64,000 bases of DNA from Sneathiella chungangensis (GTDB taxonomy: Bacteria; Pseudomonadota; Alphaproteobacteria; Sneathiellales; Sneathiellaceae), in the NCBI RefSeq assembly GCF_009882935.1, contig NZ_WTVA01000014.1, positions 1-64,000 on the forward strand, given 5' to 3'. Of the stretch, positions 17,678 to 25,708 are shown piece by piece (the stretch's first letter is position 1; each line of letters starts with the position of its first letter). The notes under the pieces are model-generated. The model saw nothing but the letters and a program-made list of their open reading frames with translations, was not told the DNA's origin and searched no databases. Position numbers and translations under genes: made by a program.

Positions 17678-19231
17678 ATGGCCATCGGAACCGACGCGGC
17701 GGGAGAATTCAATGCAGCCGTCGACCTAATCGACCATAATCTGACGGCAGGGCGCGGACAGAAGCCCGCCGTTATCGATAGATCGGGCGCGCACAGCTAT
17801 CAGGAACTGAGCGACAACATCAATCGATTTGCCAACGCATTGAAGCAGCTCGGCATCCAACAGGAACAACGCATTATCCTCTGCCTCAATGACACGGTCG
17901 ATTTTCCCATCTGCTTTCTGGGTGCGATCAAAGCGGGCATTATTCCGGTACCCATAAACACGCGTTTCACCGCAAAAGACTATGCATTTATTCTCGACGA
18001 CAGCAGTGCTGTTGCCCTTATTGTTTCGGACGACCTGCTTGCCGGATTCGAGAGCCATCTGAAATCCCATCCCGCTCTCAGGCATGTCATCGTCTCCGGT
18101 AGCAATAGCGCAGGACATGACTCCCTTTCGGATATGATTGCAGGGCAAAAGCCGGAATTCGAACCGGCCAGAACGATGCGGGACGCCATGTGTTTCTGGC
18201 TCTATACATCCGGCACGACGGGAATGCCCAAGGGGACCGTTCACTTGCACGGGAGCATGCGCGCGACGGCCGAACTTTATGCGAAGGAAACCGTCGGCAT
18301 CCGGGAGGATGACGTGACATTCTCGGCAGCGAAACTATTCTTTGCTTACGGTCTCGGCAATGGCCTCAGCTTTCCCTTTTCAGTGGGCGCGACCGCCATT
18401 CTTCTCGACGGACCGCCGACGCCCGACGCCGTATGCAACATACTTAGAAATCAGGCACCGACAATTTTTTACGGGGTGCCGACGCTTTTCGGAATGTTGC
18501 TCGCAAGTGGTCTTTTGCCAAAACCGGGGGAGCATCGCCTGCGCTTTTGCACGTCAGCGGGAGAGGCCCTGCCTGCAGAACTTCTCGCGCGCTGGCAAGA
18601 GCAGGTCGGCGTCGATATCCTGGACGGCATCGGCAGCACGGAAATGCTGCATATCTTTCTTTCGAACAGGCCGGGCGATGTCCGGCCGGGCTCTACCGGC
18701 AAGCCTGTGAAAGGATATGATATCCGGCTCACCGACGATGATGGACATCCCGTCAAACCCGGCGAGATGGGCGCGCTTGAAATTTCCGGGCCGTCGAGCG
18801 GCCTGATGTACTGGAACCGGCGCGAAAAAAGCCTCGAAACTTTTCAGGGCCCCTGGACCCGCGCCGGAGATAAATACAGGCAGGATGAAGACGGCTATTA
18901 CATTTATTGCGGCCGTACAGACGATATGCTGAAAGTCGGTGGCATCTATGTCTCGCCCTTCGAGGTCGAGGCCGCCCTCATCGAACATGAGGCAGTTTTG
19001 GAAGCCGCTGTCGTCGGCAAGGCCGACGCCGACAAGCTGATCAAACCGAAAGCGGTAATTGTGGCCAAGGAGAAAAATTTCGACGCGGATGCCTTGGGCA
19101 TGGAACTGAAACAATTCGTGAAAGATCGGCTCGCCGCGTTTAAATATCCGCGATGGATCGAATTTGTCGATGAACTCCCCAAAACAGCGACCGGGAAAAT
19201 CCAGCGGTTCAAACTTCGTGAACCGGAATAG
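17678..19231 (+). CDS. bclA: Benzoate-CoA ligase
   Basis: 517-residue ANL-superfamily ligase that activates benzoate through benzoyl-AMP to benzoyl-CoA. Motifs: the P-loop-like YTSGTTGMPKGTVH, GIGSTEMLHIFLSN (A5, aromatic-acid ligase signature), GRTDDMLKVGGIYVSPFEVE (A8 hinge) and the catalytic lysine in PKTATGKIQRFKLRE (A10). The STEMLHIFLSNRPGDVRPGSTG stretch is typical of benzoate/4-hydroxybenzoate-CoA ligases. A strong TGGGAGGAATGGG precedes the ATG. It lies between the flavodoxin and an MFS transporter in an apparent rightward operon that feeds BoxB/BoxC. Confidence 0.94.
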   Translation: MAIGTDAAGEFNAAVDLIDHNLTAGRGQKPAVIDRSGAHSYQELSDNINRFANALKQLGIQQEQRIILCLNDTVDFPICFLGAIKAGIIPVPINTRFTAKDYAFILDDSSAVALIVSDDLLAGFESHLKSHPALRHVIVSGSNSAGHDSLSDMIAGQKPEFEPARTMRDAMCFWLYTSGTTGMPKGTVHLHGSMRATAELYAKETVGIREDDVTFSAAKLFFAYGLGNGLSFPFSVGATAILLDGPPTPDAVCNILRNQAPTIFYGVPTLFGMLLASGLLPKPGEHRLRFCTSAGEALPAELLARWQEQVGVDILDGIGSTEMLHIFLSNRPGDVRPGSTGKPVKGYDIRLTDDDGHPVKPGEMGALEISGPSSGLMYWNRREKSLETFQGPWTRAGDKYRQDEDGYYIYCGRTDDMLKVGGIYVSPFEVEAALIEHEAVLEAAVVGKADADKLIKPKAVIVAKEKNFDADALGMELKQFVKDRLAAFKYPRWIEFVDELPKTATGKIQRFKLREPE

Positions 19232-19237
19232 ACCGCA

Positions 19238-20461
19238 ATGACGAACTGGACAGCGGGGCAGAAATGGCGTTCCGTGCTTCTGCTTGCGTTATGCCAAGTC
19301 ATGGCTCTCTCGCTCTGGTTTTCGGCGACCGCCGTCATTCCGATCCTGAAATCGCAATATGGATTGAGCGGCCTGCAGGCGTCTTTATTTTCAAGCGCGG
19401 TTGCTATCGGGTTTGTGAGCGGCACCCTGGTCAGCGCAGTCCTGAGCCTCGCCGATCGCATTCCCCCCAGAACCTTCTTTGCGTCCGCGGCTCTGATCGC
19501 GGCGAGTGCAAATCTCGCAATTATCTTTTTCGACCCTACCTCCGCAATTGTCGTTGTCTTTCGCTTTATCACTGGCGTCTGCATGGCGGGCATTTATCCG
19601 GTCGGGATGAAAATGGTCTCAACCTGGGCAAAGCGGGATACCGGCCTTCTCGTTGGCCTTCTGGTCGGCGCGCTCACGATCGGCAGCGCCTTTCCGCATA
19701 TTCTTAATCTCCTTGATACCAGCGGCCTTGACTGGAAACTGACCCTGATGACGAGCAGTCTTCTTGCGGTGGGCGCAAGCGGCCTAATCGCCTTCGTCAC
19801 TCTTGGAAGCGACATGCCGAAAGCACCGCCGTTTGACCCTTCCCTCGCCTTTTATGCCTGGACATACAAACCTCTCCGTCTCGCCAATTTCGGTTATTTC
19901 GGCCATATGTGGGAACTCTATGCCATGTGGGCGTGGATCGGCCTTTTTCTGTTCGAAAGCTTCCGCATCAGCAACCTGGAAAACGGCCAATTCTTTGCCA
20001 ACCTCGGCACATTCGCGACGATCGCTGCTGGCGGACTGGGGAGCCTGATTGCCGGCCTCGCAGCAGATCGCTTCGGTCGGACAACAGTCACGATCACCGC
20101 CATGGCGTTCAGCGGGACATGTTCGGTGGCCGTCGGTTTCCTCTTCGGCGGCTCCCCCCTCCTGCTGATCCTCGTTTGCCTCATCTGGGGGATATCGATC
20201 GTCGCCGACTCCGCGCAATTTTCAACCTGCATAATCGAACTCAGCCCGAGAAACATGATTGGCACCATGCTGACCATCCAGACATGCATCGGCTTTCTGA
20301 TCAGCCTGGCGACCATTCATCTGATCCCGCTTTTTATCGATTTGCTAAGCTGGCACTATGCCTTTGCTCCGCTTGCTATTGGCCCGCTGCTCGGGGTTAT
20401 CGCGATGGCGAAACTCCGTGCCCAGCCGGAGGCGATGTCCCTGGCAAATGGCCATCGATAA
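19238..20461 (+). CDS. MFS transporter, probably aromatic acid uptake
   Basis: 407-residue integral membrane protein with about 12 hydrophobic helices. The motif-A loop between helices 2 and 3 is LADRIPPRTFF and its repeat between helices 8 and 9 is AGLAADRFGRTTVT. It starts 6 bp after the benzoate-CoA ligase stop, so the two are translated from one message. By position benzoate or a related acid is the likely substrate; the sequence is not the classic BenK/PcaK type, so this is inferred. Confidence 0.82.
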   Translation: MTNWTAGQKWRSVLLLALCQVMALSLWFSATAVIPILKSQYGLSGLQASLFSSAVAIGFVSGTLVSAVLSLADRIPPRTFFASAALIAASANLAIIFFDPTSAIVVVFRFITGVCMAGIYPVGMKMVSTWAKRDTGLLVGLLVGALTIGSAFPHILNLLDTSGLDWKLTLMTSSLLAVGASGLIAFVTLGSDMPKAPPFDPSLAFYAWTYKPLRLANFGYFGHMWELYAMWAWIGLFLFESFRISNLENGQFFANLGTFATIAAGGLGSLIAGLAADRFGRTTVTITAMAFSGTCSVAVGFLFGGSPLLLILVCLIWGISIVADSAQFSTCIIELSPRNMIGTMLTIQTCIGFLISLATIHLIPLFIDLLSWHYAFAPLAIGPLLGVIAMAKLRAQPEAMSLANGHR

Positions 20462-20547
20462 ACCCGTTGACGGCAGCAGGGTTGATTTTGACGTGAAGAA
20501 AGCCAAATACAACAGTGTTAACGGGCGCGCATTTTTAGGGGAATATC

Positions 20548-21033
20548 ATGATCAAGGGACTTCATCACAACGCCTACCGGTGCCGGAACTCTGAAGAAAC
20601 GCGAAAATTCTATGAGGATTTTCTGGGCCTTCCCCTTGCCGACGCCCTTTCGATCAGCGAATCGAAGACAGGTCGACGGACGGATGTTCTCCACACATTC
20701 TACCGCATGGACGACGGATCGTTTCTTGCTTTCTTCGAAGCGCCTGATCAGGAATTCGAATTCAAGGATCAGCACGACTATGACCTCCACATCGCGCTGG
20801 AGGTGGATATGGACAGCCTTCACAAGATGTTCGCCAAAGGCAAGGAAATGGGCATCGAAACCCGCGGCATCTCCGATCACAAATCGATCCATTCGATTTA
20901 CTTCCGCGATCCGAACGGCTATGTGATCGAACTGACCGCAAAAATTCCCGAAAAAACGCCGGATCCGGAAACTGCCGCCGCAAAGGCTCATGAACTGCTG
21001 AAGAAATGGAATTCGGAACACGCCGCCGCGTAA
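20548..21033 (+). CDS. VOC-superfamily (glyoxalase/dioxygenase-fold) protein
   Basis: 161-residue vicinal-oxygen-chelate protein with paired beta-alpha-beta modules. Candidate metal ligands are His6 in IKGLHHNAYRC, the His of DLHIALEVD and the Glu of GYVIELTAK. About 25 C-terminal residues form a charged helical tail. It has a good ribosome site (TTTAGGGGAATATC) and follows the MFS gene by 86 bp on the same strand, so it may be the last gene of the benzoate operon. Whether it is a dioxygenase, lyase or binding protein cannot be decided. Confidence 0.8.
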   Translation: MIKGLHHNAYRCRNSEETRKFYEDFLGLPLADALSISESKTGRRTDVLHTFYRMDDGSFLAFFEAPDQEFEFKDQHDYDLHIALEVDMDSLHKMFAKGKEMGIETRGISDHKSIHSIYFRDPNGYVIELTAKIPEKTPDPETAAAKAHELLKKWNSEHAAA

Positions 21034-21125
21034 AATAATCTGTTTGACCGCATTTAAGGTTGTCCGACGCTCCGTTTTACAAATAAATTGTGCGTCGGGG
21101 ACAATCTGACCCTGAGGAGAGATTT

Positions 21126-21653
21126 ATGCGGTTTGGGCGGCTCGGTATTCTTGGACTATCTGTCGGCATCTTTATGGCTGCGACTGCGACCGCTTCCGCG
21201 AAGCAGGACAAGTACGTAGGCTATTACTATCCTGCTCCGACAGAGATTGAAATTTATTGTGCCCGGGTCCCGCCGCTGCCGAATATTGACAAGCGCCGCC
21301 GCGTGGGGTTCGTTATCGGCATAAAAGAAGGAATGGTGGCAAAACCATATGAGTCAGCCTATGCCGTCTTCGCGAAGGGCGGCGATTCCCGAAAATTGAT
21401 CATCGTTGCCAAAACAGATGGACATCTTAAGACCATTTACAGGGTCCGGGCACTTCTCGCGGATCTCACTAACAGCGCCCGAACGACCCCGATCTTTGAA
21501 GAAAGCGGCGCTTTGGAGAATTTGACTTTTCTGGACCTACTCACGCTGCTCGGGTTCGAGAGCATAACCGTTAGTGACGGCGACAGTTTCACGCATCAGA
21601 TTGAAATGCGCCAACAGACGGCGGATAAATGCGTGCCGCAACCCCTTGATTAA
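21126..21653 (+). CDS. Exported hypothetical protein
   Basis: 175-residue protein of no family I recognise. It starts with a clear signal peptide (MRFGRLGILGLSVGIFMAA, then an AxA-type site TASA before KQDKY). The mature part is short, mixed alpha/beta, with two cysteines (IYCARVPP and DKCVPQP) that could pair in the periplasm. The GAGGAGAGATTT ribosome site fixes the ATG at 21126. Its stop overlaps the stop of the opposing small exported gene by 4 bp. Confidence 0.7.
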   Translation: MRFGRLGILGLSVGIFMAATATASAKQDKYVGYYYPAPTEIEIYCARVPPLPNIDKRRRVGFVIGIKEGMVAKPYESAYAVFAKGGDSRKLIIVAKTDGHLKTIYRVRALLADLTNSARTTPIFEESGALENLTFLDLLTLLGFESITVSDGDSFTHQIEMRQQTADKCVPQPLD

Positions 21654-21985
21654 TAATGCGGAATTCCTGGGATGCGGCATTCGCCGCTTGTGTACATCGA
21701 CGCGATGGCGCAACTCTCAGGCAACCGCACGGTCAGATTGCCCCGGCATTTTTTAAAACTCACCCAGCCGTTGAGCTCTTCAGATCCTTCGGTCGCCGCA
21801 GACCCCTGACTGGTGACAATATAGGTGACCCGCGCAGCCCCAAGTGCTTCAATATCAAGCTTCTCAAGCTCTTTTTCGACAACCCCGGCACAGCCGGTTT
21901 CGCGCCAGTCTTCCGCGAACGCCAATTGGACGGAGTTTGTCGTGGCCACCAGAAATCCGATAAAAAGAAGCATCTTCATTTTCAT
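21650..21985 (-). CDS. Small exported hypothetical protein
   Basis: 111-residue protein with an N-terminal signal peptide (MKMKMLLFIGFLVATTNSV, cleavage probably after LAFA). The mature part has four cysteines (GCAG, KKCRG, ESCAI, GECRI), as expected for a disulfide-bonded periplasmic protein. AAAGGAGCCGCGG precedes the chosen ATG at 21985. No family is recognised. It converges with the preceding exported gene, overlapping stop codon to stop codon. Confidence 0.65.
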   Translation of the reverse strand: MKMKMLLFIGFLVATTNSVQLAFAEDWRETGCAGVVEKELEKLDIEALGAARVTYIVTSQGSAATEGSEELNGWVSFKKCRGNLTVRLPESCAIASMYTSGECRIPGIPHY

Positions 21986-22102
21986 TTGCCGCGGCTCCTT
22001 TTGCCTCATTTCGACGGTTTTTCGCACGATTAATCATGGCCTTTGTCCCAAGCTATGCTGTAGAATTCACCAGAATGCAACAACCATAAAAAAGGAAAAA
22101 AC

Positions 22103-22417
22103 ATGCAACCAGTCAATGTGATCGCCATTATCACCGCAAAACCCGGTAAGCGGGATGCCGTGCTTGCCGCCTTCAAGGACAATGTTCCGGCTGTTCATGC
22201 GGAAAAAGGCTGTATCGAATATAATGCCGTCATTGATATGGAAGGCATCGGGGGATTTCAGGCAAAACTCGGGGAGAACAGTTTCGCGGTGATCGAGAAA
22301 TGGGAAAGCATGGACGCCCTGATGGCGCATGCCGTTTCCGATCATATGAAAGCCTACGGCGCCAAAACAAAGGATATGTTGGAGAGCCGGACAATCCATG
22401 TTTTAACGCCGGCCTGA
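22103..22417 (+). CDS. ABM-domain protein (antibiotic biosynthesis monooxygenase fold)
   Basis: 104-residue protein with the dimeric alpha/beta-barrel ABM fold: VNVIAIITAKPGKRDAVLAAF at the start, PAVHAEKGCIEYNAVID, then FAVIEKWESMDALMAHAVSDHM, the typical family strand-helix. Members include quinol monooxygenases such as YgiN and haem- or quinone-handling proteins. The function here is unknown. The AAAAAAGGAAAAAAC leader gives a good start. The gene ends 10 bp before the large exported protein and probably shares its message. Confidence 0.85.
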   Translation: MQPVNVIAIITAKPGKRDAVLAAFKDNVPAVHAEKGCIEYNAVIDMEGIGGFQAKLGENSFAVIEKWESMDALMAHAVSDHMKAYGAKTKDMLESRTIHVLTPA

Positions 22418-22427
22418 CCGGGATCAC

Positions 22428-24497
22428 ATGCGTCGCCGGACAAAAATACTGATCCAAGCGGCGCTCTGCGCAACGGCTTTAACCCTCCCTATTTCGGGGG
22501 CGGCGGAGGAAAAGAAAACTTCGCCGTCCGCCGCGCAACCAGCATTCACTGTCTTTGACGCGCCCGCCTTGTCCCGAATGCTGAGCGTGGTGTTCAGCTC
22601 GCTCGGCGCCGGACGCTTTGAAGACGCCGAACAAGGAATGCGCGAGATTATCGGCCGTTATCCGGATCAGCCACAGAATTACTACTTACTCGCGACCATT
22701 CTCTCGACACGCAATAACATCAAGGGTTCTCTCGAAGCACTTTCCCTCGCGATCGACAAGGGGTTTGGAAATGCCGGAATGCTCCAGAAAGATCCCAATT
22801 TGAAAGCGGCACGGGCGGACCCGGCCTTTCAGGAACTGGCTGAGAAAATTATCCAGAAGCAGGCTACGGCACCGCGGGGGGACGGACATCGGACGGCGCC
22901 ATCACCCCTGCGGGATGGAACGGCACTTGTCAGCCTCGACAACACATTATGGGTCCCGAGATTTCATATATTGCTGAGCCGCTTCGACGTCGACCGGCAA
23001 GAGCCGAGGAGCGCGAAGGTTCAAATCGGCAACAGTCCCGTGACTGAGCAGCTAAATGTCTGGTTCCAACAAGGGAAGGCGGCCGGGAATTCAGGAGACC
23101 TTTACGATAACCGGGACCGCCAGCATTCAACTCTATGGCCGGACGACTACCCCCAGTTGAGCTTCATCCGATACGGCGAAGAGGCCATGCGGTCCTCGAT
23201 CGATTATGGGCTGAACGACGTCATCCTCTATAATGCCGTCACGTTCGGCAATTCATCCACCGCCATAACAATGGGCCCGTTTTGGCGCAGTCAGGCCAGA
23301 CTCGGGCTTACCCAGCCATCCGGTATTGGAAAGCTGTTCCTGCAGTATATTCGCAATCATCTTTACATCTATCCCGCAGTGACGGATTACGGAGAAACGC
23401 ATGGCGATGTACTGACGGCAAATACACCCTACGTAATTATTTCTGACGGAAAATCCGGGTCTGACCTGCCATTTTTAAACGCCATTGCCAGCATCCTCGC
23501 GGCATTCAGGCCGGACGTAAAAGACTACCTGAAAGCGCAGAACCTGATTGCGCCGACAGTCCAGATGATCTTTCGTGCTGGCCAGAAACCGGTTCATGGC
23601 GCAGAGGATTATCTTACCTACACGGCGCATCCGCCGGTTTTCAGCAGTCTCAATATCGATCTTTTCAAGATGATCGAGATCGCCCAGAATCTCGAAATCC
23701 CCAATATTCCACCGATGGTCGAGCTCGAGGTAATTGGCGAGAGCGAACCCCGGAAGGGTATTGACGACTTCAGCAGTTTCCGCGCGGAAACATTGCACGA
23801 TACACCGGGCGCGATTACCCGGGCGATCCGCTCGACCGCCTATGGGAAGGCTATAACGATCAGCGCGGAAAAAACCAAGATGCCTGAGGGTCAGACGCTT
23901 ACCTACCACTGGGTCGTTCTGCGCGGCGATGCGGAGATAATAACCATTTCGCCGAAAAACGAGACCGGAAGCATCGTTGAAATCACGGTTCCATGGCATG
24001 ATCCGTTTTATGCGCCAGAGCGACCGGATATCAAATCCAGCCGGGTAGAAATCGGCGCATTCGTGCATAATGGCCACCATTATTCGGCGCCCGCATTTAT
24101 CAATTTCCTCTTTCCCGCCAATCAACGTCGCGAATATAACGCGAATAACCAGATTGTCCTGATTGATCACAATGATCCTGCAATCCAGTCACGCTACGCC
24201 GATCCGCAGATTTTTGTACGCCGCAACTGGAAGGACGAATATCGCTATGACATTGACGGAAATCTTCTGGGCTGGCGACGGAGCATCGGTGGCAGTTCAG
24301 AGGAATTTACACGTGATGGCGCAAGGATTTCGGAGCGGGACGCCTACGGACGGCCCGTTGTCGCGGAAATCATGAGATATGCTGTTGCGAAGGACAGCGA
24401 GGGTCTTCCGGTGATGGAACCGCAAGGAACGAACCAATTCCTTCAATATGGATATATGGACGCGACAGACCGGATCGGCTCGTCGCGCCCGAAATAA
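22428..24497 (+). CDS. Large exported protein of unknown function with N-terminal TPR-like segment
   Basis: 689-residue protein with a signal peptide (about residues 1-25, ISGAAEEK at the likely cleavage site). Residues about 45-130 look like two tetratricopeptide-type helical pairs (FSSLGAGRFEDAEQGMREII; YYLLATILSTRNNIKGSLEALSLAIDKGF). The middle 350 residues match nothing I know. Residues about 480-545 resemble a PKD/Ig-like beta domain (TYHWVVLRGDAEIITISP). The end is rich in Asp, Arg and Tyr with an RDGARISERDAYGRP segment. It is probably periplasmic or surface-exposed and may be co-transcribed with the ABM gene. Confidence 0.7.
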   Translation: MRRRTKILIQAALCATALTLPISGAAEEKKTSPSAAQPAFTVFDAPALSRMLSVVFSSLGAGRFEDAEQGMREIIGRYPDQPQNYYLLATILSTRNNIKGSLEALSLAIDKGFGNAGMLQKDPNLKAARADPAFQELAEKIIQKQATAPRGDGHRTAPSPLRDGTALVSLDNTLWVPRFHILLSRFDVDRQEPRSAKVQIGNSPVTEQLNVWFQQGKAAGNSGDLYDNRDRQHSTLWPDDYPQLSFIRYGEEAMRSSIDYGLNDVILYNAVTFGNSSTAITMGPFWRSQARLGLTQPSGIGKLFLQYIRNHLYIYPAVTDYGETHGDVLTANTPYVIISDGKSGSDLPFLNAIASILAAFRPDVKDYLKAQNLIAPTVQMIFRAGQKPVHGAEDYLTYTAHPPVFSSLNIDLFKMIEIAQNLEIPNIPPMVELEVIGESEPRKGIDDFSSFRAETLHDTPGAITRAIRSTAYGKAITISAEKTKMPEGQTLTYHWVVLRGDAEIITISPKNETGSIVEITVPWHDPFYAPERPDIKSSRVEIGAFVHNGHHYSAPAFINFLFPANQRREYNANNQIVLIDHNDPAIQSRYADPQIFVRRNWKDEYRYDIDGNLLGWRRSIGGSSEEFTRDGARISERDAYGRPVVAEIMRYAVAKDSEGLPVMEPQGTNQFLQYGYMDATDRIGSSRPK

Positions 24498-24503
24498 GGT
24501 CGG

Positions 24504-25277
24504 TTAGAATCCGATATGGGAACCACCATCGATGGAAAGATGCTGCCCGGTGATGTAGCTTGACGCATCCGAGAGCAGGAAACAAACGCCTTTCACGACC
24601 TCTTCCGGCGTCGAGAAACGTTGCAGCACCACTTGCGCCATGTAGGTATCACGGAACTTGTCGGACCGGATTGTTTCCGTCATTTCCGTCTCGACGACAC
24701 CGAAACAGACACTGTTGACCCGAATATTATGACGTCCCCATTCCTTCGCCGCACTCATGGTGATGCCCAGAACCCCTGATTTCGCCGCGCCATAGTTGAT
24801 CTGCCCGACGGTGCCCCGGCGACCGGCAACGGACGAAATATTGACGATCGCCCCGGGATTCTCTTCGCCGTCCTTTACACGCTCGATCATATGCCGACCG
24901 ACAGCCTGCAAGCAGTAAAAAACACCGCTAAGATTGACATCAATAACCTGCTGCCAGGTCTCGACCGGCATCTTGTTGATCATTGCGGCCCGGACAATAC
25001 CGGCATTGTTTATCAATCCATGGACAGCTCCATTCGATGCGACGGATTTGGCAACCATGTCCTGCACAAATCCGGGGTCGGCGACACTGCCGACATAGAT
25101 TTCGGCATTTCCCGCTCCGAGCTTGTCGGCAACGGCTTCAAGTTTGTCGCCTTGCAGATCTACGAGAATGGCGCGCCCTCCAAGATCGACGATTAGTTTC
25201 GCCGCCGCCTCGCCGACGCCCTGCCCCGCGCCGGTGACAATGATATTGCGCCCCTCTAACGACATAGGATTAATCAT
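24504..25277 (-). CDS. Short-chain dehydrogenase/reductase (FabG-like)
   Basis: 257-residue classical SDR. The NAD(P) site is VTGAGQGVGEAAAK, with VDLQ after the second strand favouring NAD; LINNAGI and the catalytic Ser-Tyr-Lys (VNISSVAG ... INYGAAKSG) are intact, and SIDGG closes the chain. It would act on a 3-hydroxyacyl-CoA or similar alcohol. It is the last of three leftward genes with a Zn-ribbon/OB protein and a thiolase-fold protein, 35 bp after the former, suggesting one acyl-CoA or steroid-side-chain type pathway. Confidence 0.88.
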   Translation of the reverse strand: MINPMSLEGRNIIVTGAGQGVGEAAAKLIVDLGGRAILVDLQGDKLEAVADKLGAGNAEIYVGSVADPGFVQDMVAKSVASNGAVHGLINNAGIVRAAMINKMPVETWQQVIDVNLSGVFYCLQAVGRHMIERVKDGEENPGAIVNISSVAGRRGTVGQINYGAAKSGVLGITMSAAKEWGRHNIRVNSVCFGVVETEMTETIRSDKFRDTYMAQVVLQRFSTPEEVVKGVCFLLSDASSYITGQHLSIDGGSHIGF

Positions 25278-25312
25278 AACATTCCTCTTGTTCTTAAAAT
25301 TGGTATTAAAAA

Positions 25313-25708
25313 TCAGACGGGTTCGAACATCGGCACCGGCGGTCCATCGCCTTCAGTATCGACGATGCAAAGTTTTACCTCCTGCCCGATCGCCAGGCGG
25401 TCCAGATCACAATTGACGATATTGGTCATCATCGAGATATCGGTCCCCGCGAGCGTGACATAAGCAATCGCATAGGGCTCAGGCACCGCCCGGAACACAC
25501 TATAGGAATAGATTTTTCCGCGGCCGTCACTTTCCTTGAAGTAGGTATCATCACTGCCGCAATGAGGGCAGAAAGACCGCGGGTAGTGATGTGCCGCCTC
25601 GCATGTGCGGCAGTGTTTCACGAGAAGTTTTCCGTCACGGAGGCCCTCCCAATAAGGGCGCGTTTCCTCTTCGACATGCGGGGCGGGTATGGTTCTTTTG
25701 TCTGACAT
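25313..25708 (-). CDS. DUF35 Zn-ribbon/OB-fold protein
   Basis: 131-residue acyl-CoA-associated protein: a rubredoxin-like zinc ribbon with Cys33, Cys36, Cys47 and Cys50 (HCRTCEAAHHYPRSFCPHC), then an OB-fold (GKIYSYSVFRAVPEPYAIAYVTL). Such proteins are obligate partners of thiolase-fold enzymes, for example in archaeal HMG-CoA synthase complexes and in the Ltp2-ChsH2 steroid aldolase. Its ATG overlaps the thiolase stop by one base (TAATG), so the pair is coupled. Confidence 0.9.
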   Translation of the reverse strand: MSDKRTIPAPHVEEETRPYWEGLRDGKLLVKHCRTCEAAHHYPRSFCPHCGSDDTYFKESDGRGKIYSYSVFRAVPEPYAIAYVTLAGTDISMMTNIVNCDLDRLAIGQEVKLCIVDTEGDGPPVPMFEPV

